From assembly GCF_042684365.1 (NCBI RefSeq), contig NZ_JBHULI010000001.1, positions 1 through 64,000 of the forward strand: DNA of 64,000 nt, written 5' to 3'. Position 1 is the first letter of the stretch, and every line of letters starts with the position of its first letter. This stretch comes from Gracilimonas halophila. Lineage in GTDB: Bacteria; Bacteroidota; Rhodothermia; Balneolales; Balneolaceae. Both the position numbers and the translations under genes were made by a program. Of the stretch, positions 50,850 through 60,356 are shown in pieces. The notes beneath the pieces were generated by a model, which saw nothing but the letters and a program-made list of their open reading frames with translations, searched no databases and was not told the origin of the DNA.

Positions 50850-53800
50850 ATGATAGATATATTAGACACGATCGGCAGGACCATCACTAAAGTTTTTGGT
50901 TCTAAAAGTGAAAAGGACATTAAGAAGATCCAGCCTATAGTAGATGAGATCAAAAGCTACGAAGAGGCTATTAAGAAGCTGTCTGACGATGAACTGAAAG
51001 CTAAAACCGAAGGATTTAAGCAGAAAATACAAGATGCTACCGCTGATACTGTGGCTGAAATTAAGGAGATCAAGGAGAAGCTGGATGATCTCGAAAATCT
51101 TTCGCCCGGCGAGCATCGTGAAATGGCCGAGTACCTGGATGAGCTTGAACAACAAGAACTGGATATTATTGAAGATGTTTTAGATGACATTTTGCCTGAA
51201 GCATTTGCCGTTCTGAAAGATACCTGCCGTCGATTTATCGGGAAATCCTGGAAAGTGGGCGGTAATGAGACCACCTGGGAAATGATTCCATATGATGTAC
51301 AGCTTATTGGTGCTATTGTGCTGCATCAGGGACGCATTGCAGAGATGAAGACGGGTGAGGGTAAAACGCTTGTGGCTATTTTTCCAGCATACCTGAATGC
51401 TTTGGCAGGAAAAGGAGTACACGTGGTTACCGTTAATAATTATCTGGCCATGCGTGATGCCGAGTGGAATGAGCCGATCTTTAATTTCCACGGATTAAAT
51501 GTGGATTGTGTTGACCGTTACCAGCCAAGTACCGAGCAGAGACGAAAGGCTTATAAAGCTGATATCACCTACGGTACTAACAACGAGTTTGGCTTCGATT
51601 ATCTTCGAGACAATATGGTGGTCGAGCAGGAACAACTGGTTCAGCGCGAACATCATTACACCATTATTGATGAGGTGGATTCCATTCTTATTGATGAGGC
51701 TCGTACTCCGCTTATTATTTCAGGTCCCGTTCCGCAAGGAAATAAATCGGATCGCTATGTTGAGATGAAGCCACGGATAGAATCATTGGTTCTTGCTCAA
51801 AAGAAATTGGTTGCCAATCTTGTCAAAGAAGGGAAACAATTGCTTGATCAAGGTGATGAGGAAAAAGCCGGACTTGCACTTTTCCGTGCCGTCCGAGGTT
51901 TCCCAAAGAATTCACAGCTGAGAAAACTTCAACAAGACCCAAAAATTCAGAAACTTATACAGCGCACCGAATCCTTCTACCTGCAGGATAATGCCAAGAA
52001 TATGCCGGTTGTTGATGAGTACTTGTATTACGCAGTGGATCCCAAGATGAACTCCATTGAGATGACTGAGCAAGGACGAGAATTCGTTACCAAGAAAGGA
52101 GAAGACCCTGACTTTTTTGTAATTCCTGATCTCGGAGAAGAAACTGCCGTAATTGAAAAGGAGATGGAAGAACTTGAGAAAGAAAAGATCCAAGAGATCA
52201 AAGACAATGACGAGTTCAGTGAAGAGTATAAAGAGAGAAAAATTGAAGAGACCAAGCAGGAAATCCGCCAGGAGCGTGAACGTAAATTCAATGAGCTACA
52301 CCGTAAATTTGCAGAACGTGGCGATCGTATTCACACCGTAAATCAGCTGTTGAAAGCATATACAAATTTTGAACGTGAAGAAGAATACATCGTTCAGGAT
52401 GGAAAAGTAAACATTGTTGATGAACACACCGGACGTGTACTTTCAGGCCGTCGATATTCGGACGGATTGCATCAGGCAATCGAGGCTAAAGAAGAAGTGA
52501 AGGTAGAGGCCTCTACACAGACATACGCCACTATAACCTTGCAGAATTATTTTCGAATGTATCATAAGCTTGCCGGTATGACCGGTACAGCTGAAACGGA
52601 AGAGGGTGAATTCAATGAGATCTATGAATTGGATGTAGTTGTAATTCCAACTAATAAACCGATTGCCAGGGATGACAAAGAAGATCTCGTATTCAAAACC
52701 AAACGCGAAAAATTCAATGCGGCAATCGAGAAGATCCAGGAATACCATGAAAAAGGTCAACCCGTATTGGTTGGTACTACCAGTGTAGATGTTTCTGAGA
52801 CCATGAGCCGTATGTTGCAGCGTGCCGGCATTCCTCATAACGTGTTGAATGCGAAACAACACGCCCGTGAAAGTGAAATTGTTAAACAAGCCGGTGAACC
52901 CGGGGCAGTGACTGTAGCTACCAACATGGCCGGTCGTGGTACGGATATCAAGCTGGCAAAAGGGGTGAAAGAAAAAGGCGGATTGGCCATTTTAGGTACC
53001 GAGCGCCACGAATCTCGTCGTATTGACCTTCAGTTGCGAGGTCGTGCCGGACGTCAGGGTGACCCCGGTGAAACACAATTTTATGTGTCACTGGAAGATG
53101 ACCTGATGGCAATGTTTATGTCCGATCGTGTTGCCAACGTCATGGATAAACTCAGTTTTGAGGAAGGGGAAGTCATCACCCATCCATGGATCACCAAATC
53201 CCTGGAACGAGCACAGTCTAAGGTTGAGCAAAACAATTTCAGCATTCGTAAACGACAGCTGGAATATGATGATGTGCTCAACAACCAGCGTAATGTAATT
53301 TATGCCCGCAGAAAGCATGCCCTATCCGGTGACCAGCTTAGAACAGACATCATGGATATGTTGGATGACTTGATCGAGTCTTTGGTGGAAGAGCATGTTG
53401 CCGCCGGAGATTATGAGGGGCTACACGAAAACCTCCTTCGTCATCTCGCTGTGGATGTCGATTTTGATAAGGAATCCTGGTTCAACATGAATGAGCGTGA
53501 CCTTACTGACCATATTATTGACAATGCGCTGGATGCCTATCGCAAGAAAGAAGATCGCATGGCAAAACCGCTTTATCAGGTAATGAAGCGTATCAATGAA
53601 GCAAACCCTGATAATCGTCCGGATAAAGTTCAGGTGATATTCACCGATGGAATACGCCGTATGAGAATTGTGGTAGATGTTGAAAGTGCACTTGAAAATG
53701 AAGGACGTGAAGTGGCTCGTTCACTTGAGAAAAGTGCCATACTATCCATTATTGACCAAAAATGGATGGAACACTTGCGGGAATTAGATTCCGTGAAAGA

Positions 53801-54242
53801 AGGTATAGGGCTTAGGTCTTTTGCCCAGAAAGACCCGCTGCTTGAATACAAGCGCGAAGCTTTTGACATGTTCAAAATGCTATTGGATGATATCAATCAG
53901 GAAGCCATCTCCTTGATCTGGAAAGCAGTTCCCGAAGTACAAGCTGAAGATTCCAAACTGGAGAAAGCTCAAAAGCAAAAGTCCAGGTTTGATACTTCTT
54001 CTATGGAAACACAACATGCCGATTCTACCGGAATGGGACTCAAAGCGCCGGCCCCACAACAAGGCGGGCAAAAACCACAGGGCGGTAATTCTAAAAGACA
54101 GCCTGTGGAAGTTGCCGATGAACCCGGTCGTAATGACTACGTTACTGTTCAGAATATGAATACCGGTGAGAACAAAGAAGTAAAATGGAAGTACGCCAAA
54201 CGCATGGTCGAAGAAGAAGGCTGGATCTTGGTTGAAAAATAA
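50850..54242 (+). CDS. secA: Preprotein translocase ATPase SecA
   Basis: 1130 residues, the motor of Sec export. Walker A is EMKTGEGKTLVAIFPAYLNA (about 165), DEVD is in TIIDEVDSILIDEARTPLI (about 274), and the second nucleotide domain has TNMAGRGTDIKLAKG and QLRGRAGRQGDPGE. Compared with E. coli (901 residues) it is longer, mainly by a charged insertion of roughly 190 residues (about 310-500, for example ELEKEKIQEIKDNDE), as in Bacteroidota. The C-terminal zinc Cys motif is absent; the end is VKWKYAKRMVEEEGWIL. Confidence 0.96.
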   Translation: MIDILDTIGRTITKVFGSKSEKDIKKIQPIVDEIKSYEEAIKKLSDDELKAKTEGFKQKIQDATADTVAEIKEIKEKLDDLENLSPGEHREMAEYLDELEQQELDIIEDVLDDILPEAFAVLKDTCRRFIGKSWKVGGNETTWEMIPYDVQLIGAIVLHQGRIAEMKTGEGKTLVAIFPAYLNALAGKGVHVVTVNNYLAMRDAEWNEPIFNFHGLNVDCVDRYQPSTEQRRKAYKADITYGTNNEFGFDYLRDNMVVEQEQLVQREHHYTIIDEVDSILIDEARTPLIISGPVPQGNKSDRYVEMKPRIESLVLAQKKLVANLVKEGKQLLDQGDEEKAGLALFRAVRGFPKNSQLRKLQQDPKIQKLIQRTESFYLQDNAKNMPVVDEYLYYAVDPKMNSIEMTEQGREFVTKKGEDPDFFVIPDLGEETAVIEKEMEELEKEKIQEIKDNDEFSEEYKERKIEETKQEIRQERERKFNELHRKFAERGDRIHTVNQLLKAYTNFEREEEYIVQDGKVNIVDEHTGRVLSGRRYSDGLHQAIEAKEEVKVEASTQTYATITLQNYFRMYHKLAGMTGTAETEEGEFNEIYELDVVVIPTNKPIARDDKEDLVFKTKREKFNAAIEKIQEYHEKGQPVLVGTTSVDVSETMSRMLQRAGIPHNVLNAKQHARESEIVKQAGEPGAVTVATNMAGRGTDIKLAKGVKEKGGLAILGTERHESRRIDLQLRGRAGRQGDPGETQFYVSLEDDLMAMFMSDRVANVMDKLSFEEGEVITHPWITKSLERAQSKVEQNNFSIRKRQLEYDDVLNNQRNVIYARRKHALSGDQLRTDIMDMLDDLIESLVEEHVAAGDYEGLHENLLRHLAVDVDFDKESWFNMNERDLTDHIIDNALDAYRKKEDRMAKPLYQVMKRINEANPDNRPDKVQVIFTDGIRRMRIVVDVESALENEGREVARSLEKSAILSIIDQKWMEHLRELDSVKEGIGLRSFAQKDPLLEYKREAFDMFKMLLDDINQEAISLIWKAVPEVQAEDSKLEKAQKQKSRFDTSSMETQHADSTGMGLKAPAPQQGGQKPQGGNSKRQPVEVADEPGRNDYVTVQNMNTGENKEVKWKYAKRMVEEEGWILVEK

Positions 54243-54253
54243 CTGCCAAGTTA

Positions 54254-54291
54254 ACATAGCAGGGACGCAAGATTTTGCTTCCCTGCTATGT
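54254..54291. terminator. Long hairpin after secA
   Basis: A perfect 12-bp inverted repeat (ACATAGCAGGGA / TCCCTGCTATGT) with an inner GCAA/TTGC pair lies 12 bases past the secA stop. The downstream run is ATTAATTTTTTCG, a weak terminator tail. It lies between two genes on the same strand, so either termination or processing is possible. Confidence 0.6.
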
Positions 54292-54344
54292 ACCTATTAA
54301 TTTTTTCGCTATGTTTATGGGCGAATTAAACCAACCAAATATAC

Positions 54345-55106
54345 GTGGAAGTTTTAGGGATCGATATTGGGAGTTATGGCATTAAAGGTGCCATTGTGGA
54401 TACAGAAAAAGGTGAGATCGTATCCAAGAAAAAAACCACTGATAAAATAGATGACACGCGTCCTCATAAGTTGATCTCCAAATTACACAAGGTCGTTAAG
54501 AAGTTTGACTGGGATGGTCCTATTGGCTGTGCATTCCCCGCCGCTACCAGTAAAGGAATTGTACTTTCTACTACACGCATGGACCAAGGCTGGGTAGATG
54601 CCGACGCCGACCATCTCTTCACAGAAATAACAGGCTGTAATGTCAGTGTGATCAACGACACCGATGCCGTTGGGCTGGCCGAAATGAAATTTGGAGTCGG
54701 TAAAGGGCAAAGGGGAACCGTGATCGTTTTAACAGTGGGCACCGGAATTGGATCTTCTCTTTTTATTGACGGAATTCTGGTTCCCAATACTGAACTTGGT
54801 CAAATTGAAATAAAGGGAATCAGTATTGAAGAGCGTGCGTCCAACCGGGTTCGTAAAGAAGAAGGAATCAGAAAAAAGACCTGGGGAAAACGTCTTCAAC
54901 TCGTCTTTGAACAGTACGAGCGATTATTTCATCCTGACCTTTTTATTCTTGGCGGGCAGCTTTCCAAAAAAGCCGACAAGACCTTTCCCTATATCAAGAT
55001 CAAAACCAAATTCAAAGCCGCCAGTCTTTTGAACAATGCCAGTATTGTGGGAGCAGCTTATTATGCCGCTTCAGTACAGATGAAGAATAAAGAGTTTTAC
55101 AGATAG
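54345..55106 (+). CDS. ppgK: Polyphosphate glucokinase (ROK family)
   Basis: 253 residues. It should phosphorylate glucose with polyphosphate (and often ATP). VLGIDIGSYGIKGAIVDT gives the phosphate loop, VINDTDAVGLAEMKFG the sugar-binding part, and VLTVGTGIGSSLFIDG the second loop; LELGQIEIKG-like segment and FILGGQLSKKADKTF close the fold. The start is a GTG at 54345. It is 102 bases after secA, with no clear operon partner. Confidence 0.87.
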   Translation: MEVLGIDIGSYGIKGAIVDTEKGEIVSKKKTTDKIDDTRPHKLISKLHKVVKKFDWDGPIGCAFPAATSKGIVLSTTRMDQGWVDADADHLFTEITGCNVSVINDTDAVGLAEMKFGVGKGQRGTVIVLTVGTGIGSSLFIDGILVPNTELGQIEIKGISIEERASNRVRKEEGIRKKTWGKRLQLVFEQYERLFHPDLFILGGQLSKKADKTFPYIKIKTKFKAASLLNNASIVGAAYYAASVQMKNKEFYR

Positions 55107-55112
55107 TCAGTT

Positions 55113-55490
55113 TCATTCATTAGAGTGTAACGCCACTCTGTTCCCCTCACTGTCTATGATCACGGCCATATAGCCATTTTCTTCAGTGATCAACCGTTTG
55201 GGAATATTGACTGTTCCTCCGGCCGCTTCCAAACGATCTAATACAGTTTGCAGATCAGGGTTGGCATTCAAATATAATAGCGGGCCTTTCGAATCACTTG
55301 GCTTATACCAATCTTCATTTTGAATGATCGTTCCTCCTACGGTACCACTTTCTGCAGGAAATAACGCCATTCTAAGCCCGTCTCCAATATCCAATTCATG
55401 CATTTCAAAACTGAATATATTCTCATAAAACTTCTTGGCACGTTCTATATCAGTCGCAGGAATCTCGAACCAGTTTATCGCATTTTTCAT
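55113..55490 (-). CDS. VOC superfamily protein (glyoxalase-like)
   Basis: 125 residues, a single VOC module. It opens INWFEIPATDIERAKKFYEN and ends YMAVIIDSEGNRVALHS, as in YhcI/PhnB-like proteins often annotated as bleomycin-resistance or extradiol dioxygenase-type. No catalytic role can be assigned. It lies six bases from the polyphosphate glucokinase end (convergent) and 61 bases after the MarR gene, so MarR may control it. Confidence 0.82.
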   Translation of the reverse strand: MKNAINWFEIPATDIERAKKFYENIFSFEMHELDIGDGLRMALFPAESGTVGGTIIQNEDWYKPSDSKGPLLYLNANPDLQTVLDRLEAAGGTVNIPKRLITEENGYMAVIIDSEGNRVALHSNE

Positions 55491-55551
55491 ATTTTCTTCT
55501 TGGCTAATTTTTTAATTAACTGACCGATAGTAGGTTAAAGGAAAGTAAATT

Positions 55552-55995
55552 TCAAGAACGAGCTTTCTCCAACAGAAAAATGAGCTGAGCAGCCTCTTCT
55601 TCCGATAGTAATTCGAACTTAAGGTCAAGTTCCTCAAGCCGGTCCTCAATCCTGGCAAGTAATCGAAGTCCCTCATACTTAATGAAGACCTGAACCAATC
55701 GTCCGTCATTAGGGTCTTTGCGTTTTCTCACCAACTCTTTATCGATCAACCTATCCACCAATCTGGACGTATCCGAACTTTTGTCGCGCATTAATGCCTG
55801 TATCTGTTTTGTTGACATTGGCTCGTTATTCGCATCCTTCAAAATCCTTAGAATGGAAAGTTGCTGCTGGGTTATGTTGAATTCATCCAGAAATTCTTTA
55901 AGTGTAGTGCGGAGCCAAACTTCGGTTTCAAGGATATTTTCTCGTAGTTGTTTCCATACTCCTTTCTCACTTTGCTTTGCTGTAGAAGTTTCCAT
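55552..55995 (-). CDS. MarR family transcriptional regulator
   Basis: 147 residues with the winged-helix MarR fold: QQLSILRILKDANNEPMSTK, then QALMRDKSSDTSRLVDRLID (recognition helix), and the wing RKRKDPNDGRLVQVFI. It likely represses its own gene and the downstream VOC gene, binding the imperfect palindrome 46-61 bases upstream. The inducer is unknown. Confidence 0.88.
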   Translation of the reverse strand: METSTAKQSEKGVWKQLRENILETEVWLRTTLKEFLDEFNITQQQLSILRILKDANNEPMSTKQIQALMRDKSSDTSRLVDRLIDKELVRKRKDPNDGRLVQVFIKYEGLRLLARIEDRLEELDLKFELLSEEEAAQLIFLLEKARS

Positions 55996-56040
55996 AGTGC
56001 ATGTTCTGTAGATGAAATTAATTGCACTGAATATAATGTC

Positions 56041-56056
56041 TAAACATCAATGTTCA
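56041..56056 (-). promoter_or_regulatory. Candidate MarR operator
   Basis: TAAACAT-CA-ATGTTCA is a near-palindrome (one mismatch) 46 bases before the marR-type ATG. Its length and position match self-regulating MarR boxes. Confidence 0.4.
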
Positions 56057-56112
56057 AACGTATTTTATGTTTTGCCGATTTAGATTAGATCTGACCGGTT
56101 TATTACTGCTAA

Positions 56113-56445
56113 TCACCCAACACATTTGACACAGCGGGTGGTATGGGGCATATATTCCAAACGGCCAAAAGGAATTGCATCACCGCACTTTGTACAGATT
56201 CCAAATTTTTCGGATTCGGAATTTTCAAACGCACGTTCCAATTTCTTAAGCTCTTGCTTTTTCTCTCTCAGAGAAGATTCATTGATCGTTTTGTTATTGA
56301 TCGCATCCATCCGTGAAACACGGCCTATGGAGGCATCCAGTGGAATGGGTTTTACCAATTCTTTGAGCTCTTCGATCTCTTCTTTAGTATACTCGATCCT
56401 CTTCGCTATGATCTTGATAAGCTTTTTCTTTTCTGAATCTGTCAT
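56113..56445 (-). CDS. DksA/TraR-type zinc finger protein
   Basis: 110 residues. An N-terminal helical part rich in Lys and Glu leads to the C4 zinc finger CTKCGDAIPFGRLEYMPHTT then RCVKC, at about 83-107. DksA-like proteins bind RNA polymerase and set stringent-response output; this short form lacks the full coiled-coil tip, so the role is less sure. It starts 63 bases after the TPR gene stop and might share its transcript. Confidence 0.84.
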   Translation of the reverse strand: MTDSEKKKLIKIIAKRIEYTKEEIEELKELVKPIPLDASIGRVSRMDAINNKTINESSLREKKQELKKLERAFENSESEKFGICTKCGDAIPFGRLEYMPHTTRCVKCVG

Positions 56446-56508
56446 CTTCTTAAGATAATGAGCTACGCTTTGGCCAATAACCTGCTTTGGGAATACATTT
56501 AGGTTTAA

Positions 56509-57984
56509 TCACTGCTTTGATATCATTGCCAATGCCTGTTCTTTGCCTACTAAGGAGCGCATTCTATCCGGAGTTCTTTCAAGTTGGTTTTGGTAAGCGT
56601 CGAGCGCTTCCTCATAATTACCCATTTCCATCATAACATCTCCAAGTAATTCATAGGAAGGTTTTATAATGACCGGAGGGCCAAAATCCAACGGCAATTC
56701 AGATTCAGACACCACCGCTTGATTCAGTAATTCAACAGCTTCCCTTGTATTCCCTTCTTCGATCATTAACAAACTCTGTATTTGATCCACCTGAATATCT
56801 CGCTCAACACTCACAGGTGTTTTCATCAGTTGATCCAAACTTTCTTGTGCTGCTTGTATATTTCCTGTTTTAATATTTGCCAGTGCAGTTGTGAAAAAAT
56901 AATTTACAGCTCCTCTTGTGCCTGCTTCAAAATCGGAAGTCCATTCCAAAGCTCTTTTCCAATTTTCGGTATCCACGATTTGGTGCCCCCGCATAATGGC
57001 AAAATGCCATTTTTCACTGGAGCTTGGCTCAGCTTTAATACGTTCAGTACATGTTTTCAATACCTTCGTCGCATTTTCTACTTCTCCAGCCTGTAAATAT
57101 CCGTATTGAAGCCACCATGTATAATGACCGCAGACCGTAGGTTCTTCGTTCAATTCCTTCTGTCGAGTTGTTTGTACATCACGTGCCACAATGTTTGCGT
57201 CAATGACTCCATCCCACATCCCAAGGGCAAGAAAAATATGGGAAGTCATATGTTGAGCATGAGCTGCCGCTGGAGCAATTTTAGAATATGCTTTGGCCAT
57301 TGGTAGTCCAAGCGGAGCGTGGACAGGATCATCAAAAGAGTGGATCAAATAATGTGCGGCACCGGGATGCTCCGGGTTCTCATTCCAAACATCAAAAAGT
57401 TCGGCAGCAGCTCTCATATAAATGGAAAAGTCTCGGCCTTCATGGGCACTGCCCAAGATCGATAAACCATAGAACGCCGTAATTTCATGATCCCCGGGGT
57501 ACTTTTCGTGAAGCTCAGCCATGTATGCCATGTACAAGTCATCCCTCTCCTCTTTTGAGACATCTTCACTTTCAGGAGTATTCCCATATAAAATCTCCAG
57601 TGACATCAACAGATCTTTCTCTCGTTGTGTTACCGCTCTGGACTGCCTCGATTCCACAGTTTCTCCCAAGTTATTTAAAACCTCCATAGCAGCTTGTCTA
57701 TCTTGCTGAAACCAAATGGGGTGATTATGGGATTTGGCTTCTCCATAATGAGCCATCACAAAATCAGGATCTATTTGACGTGCCCGCTTAAAAGCCCTTG
57801 CTGCATCTGCATATTCAAAATTATGAAGAAACTTTACCCCTTCGATAAAGTTATCTTGTGCCTCTTCAGCACCTGAGTTAGGGAAATCAATCTTACCCAA
57901 AAGTTTGTCCTGGGCTGCTACATCAATGGTCAAAAGGGGCAATGAAGCAATTATTATCAATAAACAAGCAGAATAAAATTTCAT
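56509..57984 (-). CDS. Exported tetratricopeptide repeat protein
   Basis: About 491 residues. From the ATG at 57984 a signal peptide (CLLIIIASLPLLTIDVAAQ) is followed by helical repeats of the TPR type: YADAARAFKRARQIDPDFVM, NREAVELLNQAV and NYEEALDAYQNQLERTPDRM. The central part, HPGAAHYLIHSFDDPVHAPL and AHAQHMTSHIFLALGMWDG, is a recognisable repeat family of unknown role. An upstream in-frame ATG gives a 19-residue extension that spoils the signal peptide, so it was not chosen. Confidence 0.82.
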   Translation of the reverse strand: MKFYSACLLIIIASLPLLTIDVAAQDKLLGKIDFPNSGAEEAQDNFIEGVKFLHNFEYADAARAFKRARQIDPDFVMAHYGEAKSHNHPIWFQQDRQAAMEVLNNLGETVESRQSRAVTQREKDLLMSLEILYGNTPESEDVSKEERDDLYMAYMAELHEKYPGDHEITAFYGLSILGSAHEGRDFSIYMRAAAELFDVWNENPEHPGAAHYLIHSFDDPVHAPLGLPMAKAYSKIAPAAAHAQHMTSHIFLALGMWDGVIDANIVARDVQTTRQKELNEEPTVCGHYTWWLQYGYLQAGEVENATKVLKTCTERIKAEPSSSEKWHFAIMRGHQIVDTENWKRALEWTSDFEAGTRGAVNYFFTTALANIKTGNIQAAQESLDQLMKTPVSVERDIQVDQIQSLLMIEEGNTREAVELLNQAVVSESELPLDFGPPVIIKPSYELLGDVMMEMGNYEEALDAYQNQLERTPDRMRSLVGKEQALAMISKQ

Positions 57985-58071
57985 ATCGCTGAAATTTAGA
58001 GATTTAGACTTATTGAATGATATACAAAAAAAGGCAGACAAATATGAAGTTGTGAATTTTCATCACTTTGC

Positions 58072-58143
58072 AACCCTTCCAAAGTTACCTGGTATTTTTT
58101 GGTTTATTCCACCTCGTTATAAATTTGAAAAAGTTTACTACGG
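58072..58143. repeat. Left 72-bp repeat flanking the RAYT transposase
   Basis: A 72-base sequence with the same layout as 58768-58839, aligned without gaps and with roughly three quarters of bases identical by eye. The outer arms AACCCTTCCAAAGTTAC / AAATTTGAAAAAGTTT have decayed compared with the right copy, so this is the older or more degraded unit. It ends CTACGG like the other copy. Confidence 0.75.
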
Positions 58144-58154
58144 ACTAAAATAAA

Positions 58155-58727
58155 CTAAAACCTAGCAATAACATTTTCGTGGGCTGTAATAAATTTTTTT
58201 CTTCCTCCGAACAGTTCTAAAGTTCTTTCACGCTGAATAAAGGTTTCTTCAGAATTCAAATAAATCTGGTAAGAAGAAAATGGATAATCAGTTAAGCTTT
58301 TAGAAAATCCATGCTTTATAGGATTAATATGAGAATACACTACCATCTGCCTGAAATACTCTTCTGAATCAATTTCTTTTCGTTTGAAATTTTTCTGAAA
58401 CAGACTTCCGGTTCTATTTTCCTGTTTATTTATGGATTGGGTGTACGAACTGAAAAAATGTGCTAAATGCTTAGAGGGTGATCTTAATTTTTTTGGCCTA
58501 AGATCGCTTTCGATAAAAAGTTTCTCTTGCTCTTCAATATCCCTAACACTTACAACCATGTGAAAATGATTCCCCATTAAACAATAGGCATAAGTTTCAA
58601 ATATATGAGTACAATGTTTACCAAATCTATTCAAGAAATACCTGTAGTTATCAGTGGTATAAAACAACTTTTCTTTACTATTGCCCCGATTATATATGTG
58701 ATAATATCTGTTCGGCTCAAGTTTTAG
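58155..58727 (-). CDS. REP-associated tyrosine transposase (Y1_Tnp)
   Basis: About 190 residues from the ATG at 58727, whose start MLKLEPNRYYHIYNRGNSKE fits the family; a longer in-frame start would run into the flanking repeat. The HUH motif is CLMGNHFHMVVSV, followed by the Tyr region TQSINKQENRTGSLFQKNFK, characteristic of IS200-like single-strand transposases domesticated as RAYTs. It is flanked by 72-base repeats on both sides. It looks intact. Confidence 0.88.
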   Translation of the reverse strand, partial: LKLEPNRYYHIYNRGNSKEKLFYTTDNYRYFLNRFGKHCTHIFETYAYCLMGNHFHMVVSVRDIEEQEKLFIESDLRPKKLRSPSKHLAHFFSSYTQSINKQENRTGSLFQKNFKRKEIDSEEYFRQMVVYSHINPIKHGFSKSLTDYPFSSYQIYLNSEETFIQRERTLELFGGRKKFITAHENVIARF

Positions 58728-58767
58728 CATACTATTCTTCCTGAAATATAAATCACCCCCCTTAAGT

Positions 58768-58839
58768 AACCTTTCCAAAGTTACTTGATAAACCTTGGTT
58801 TATTCTAGCTCGTTGTAACTTTGGAAAGGTTAGCTACGG
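58768..58839. repeat. Right 72-bp repeat flanking the RAYT transposase, perfect palindrome
   Basis: AACCTTTCCAAAGTTAC at 58768-58784 and its exact reverse complement GTAACTTTGGAAAGGTT at 58815-58831 give a perfect 17-bp stem, with an inner ATAAACC/GGTTTAT hairpin. It ends CTACGG at 58834-58839. It is the likely recognition hairpin of the transposase. Confidence 0.8.
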
Positions 58840-58844
58840 TCAAC

Positions 58845-60260
58845 CTAATTTCTTTGAATACCCTTAACCTCATTCAAGTTTCCCTTGATCATTACATGGG
58901 TCAACGATCTTATATTTGAAATATCTTCTGCCGGGTCTTTATTCATCATGATCAAGTTACCTAATTTTCCACGCTCGAGGGTTCCAAAATCATTTAATCG
59001 TCGCATTGACTCAGCTCCATTTTTAGTCGCCATAACTATGAGATCTTCCGCAGGGATACCTGCCTCTTGCATCATTTCCATCTCATCAAATATTGAAATC
59101 CCGTGCAGTGTACCCGGGTTACCTGCATCCGTTCCAACAACTATTGGAATACCCGCATCATATAATTTTTTGAGATTTACCAGCATCAAATCTGTTGTCA
59201 TCTGGGTCTGTGGATCAAAGTTTCGCAACCTTTCTTTAAATTCATCTGTCAGTCTTGAGTGATCTTTAAACTGAGAAGCTGTCTGTATCAACTCCATGGT
59301 TTTTTGGTCTACGCACCCATTAGGATCATTTATTTGCATAGGTTGTATATCAGCTGCAGCACGATATGCCAGCATATAACCTGCACTAACAATTAAGGTG
59401 GGATTATAAAAGGTTTCGTTCTCCCTTGCTAACTCAATGAATTCTTCATCAATCTCAGTATTCGAGACACTGTGAACCAATAACCTGGCACCATTCCTTA
59501 AAGTAGCTTTTGCTTGCTCAAGAGTCGTAGCATGTGCGATCATCTGATTCCCCTTTTTTCGAATTTCTTCAGCCGCCGCCTCCACGTAACTCATATACTC
59601 AGGGTCATCAGCACTTATTCCCCAAAACTTGATTCCGGTACTCCCCAAAGCCGACATATATTGAACCATCTTCTTACCCGTTTCTTCTGAATCAAGTTGC
59701 ACCAACACTCTGTCGGATGGGAGATCGAAGGGGGCTCCGGGAACTGGAGTCAGCAAAGGACCGGCCGCAGCTACATGTGGAGCCATGGGATCTTTCTCGG
59801 CTGCCTCTTGCAGCCCAACTGACCAGCTCATCCCACCCACATCATATACTGCAGTGATACCGGAACACAAATACGTTTTATAATAACGCTGTGGATTTTG
59901 TTGCTGGTAAGCGGCTACTTCAGGAAAAGGATAAGTTCCATTCAGGTCCATGGCATCAGGGCGGCTATCAAAAAAGCCTGTTTGGAAAAAATGCATATGC
60001 GCATCAACCAAGCCGGGAGTAATATATTTACCTGCGGCGTCAATTACTTTGCTTCCTAAAGGAATTGAACAGTCTTCAGCTTTTCCTACACAATCTATTT
60101 CGTTATTTCTCACGATGATCACGCTATTTTCCATAGCATCTGCCCCGGTCCCATCATAAAGTGTAGCACCTTTGATCACCGTATAAGATTGATCTTTTTT
60201 TGTACAAGAGAATGCTATAAGGAGAAGACCTATGAGGAGTAGAAAATTAGAAAACCGCAT
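58845..60260 (-). CDS. Amidohydrolase family lipoprotein
   Basis: 471 residues. Signal peptide with lipobox LIAFSC near residue 19, so it is an exported lipoprotein. The amidohydrolase barrel has the metal pair VDAHMHFFQTGFFDS (about 90), MIAHATTLEQAKATLRNGAR, LVHSVSN and the late Asp in VVGTDAGNPGTLHG. It is of the imidazolonepropionase-like, dipeptidase-like group; substrate unknown. It precedes the RAYT element, downstream of DUF456 on the same strand. Confidence 0.84.
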   Translation of the reverse strand: MRFSNFLLLIGLLLIAFSCTKKDQSYTVIKGATLYDGTGADAMENSVIIVRNNEIDCVGKAEDCSIPLGSKVIDAAGKYITPGLVDAHMHFFQTGFFDSRPDAMDLNGTYPFPEVAAYQQQNPQRYYKTYLCSGITAVYDVGGMSWSVGLQEAAEKDPMAPHVAAAGPLLTPVPGAPFDLPSDRVLVQLDSEETGKKMVQYMSALGSTGIKFWGISADDPEYMSYVEAAAEEIRKKGNQMIAHATTLEQAKATLRNGARLLVHSVSNTEIDEEFIELARENETFYNPTLIVSAGYMLAYRAAADIQPMQINDPNGCVDQKTMELIQTASQFKDHSRLTDEFKERLRNFDPQTQMTTDLMLVNLKKLYDAGIPIVVGTDAGNPGTLHGISIFDEMEMMQEAGIPAEDLIVMATKNGAESMRRLNDFGTLERGKLGNLIMMNKDPAEDISNIRSLTHVMIKGNLNEVKGIQRN

Positions 60261-60356
60261 TATTTGACCCGTTTATTAATCTGAACGGGAATTAATAAAT
60301 AATACAATTCATATCAAAATAAGATAGAATATTAAAGCGGAGAAGATTATGTTCGC

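Larger units (their letters stand above)
58072..58839 (-). mobile_element. RAYT element: Y1 transposase between direct REP-like repeats
   Basis: A 768-base unit made of two direct 72-base repeats and the Y1-family transposase between them. Each repeat can fold as a hairpin, as in REP/BIME sequences moved by RAYTs. There are no target duplications or IS-type inverted ends. It sits between the TPR gene and the amidohydrolase gene, both intact. Confidence 0.7.

Noticed and set aside
52443..52889. 148-residue open frame antisense to secA
   Set aside because: It overlaps a conserved core of SecA and reads like a mirrored frame.
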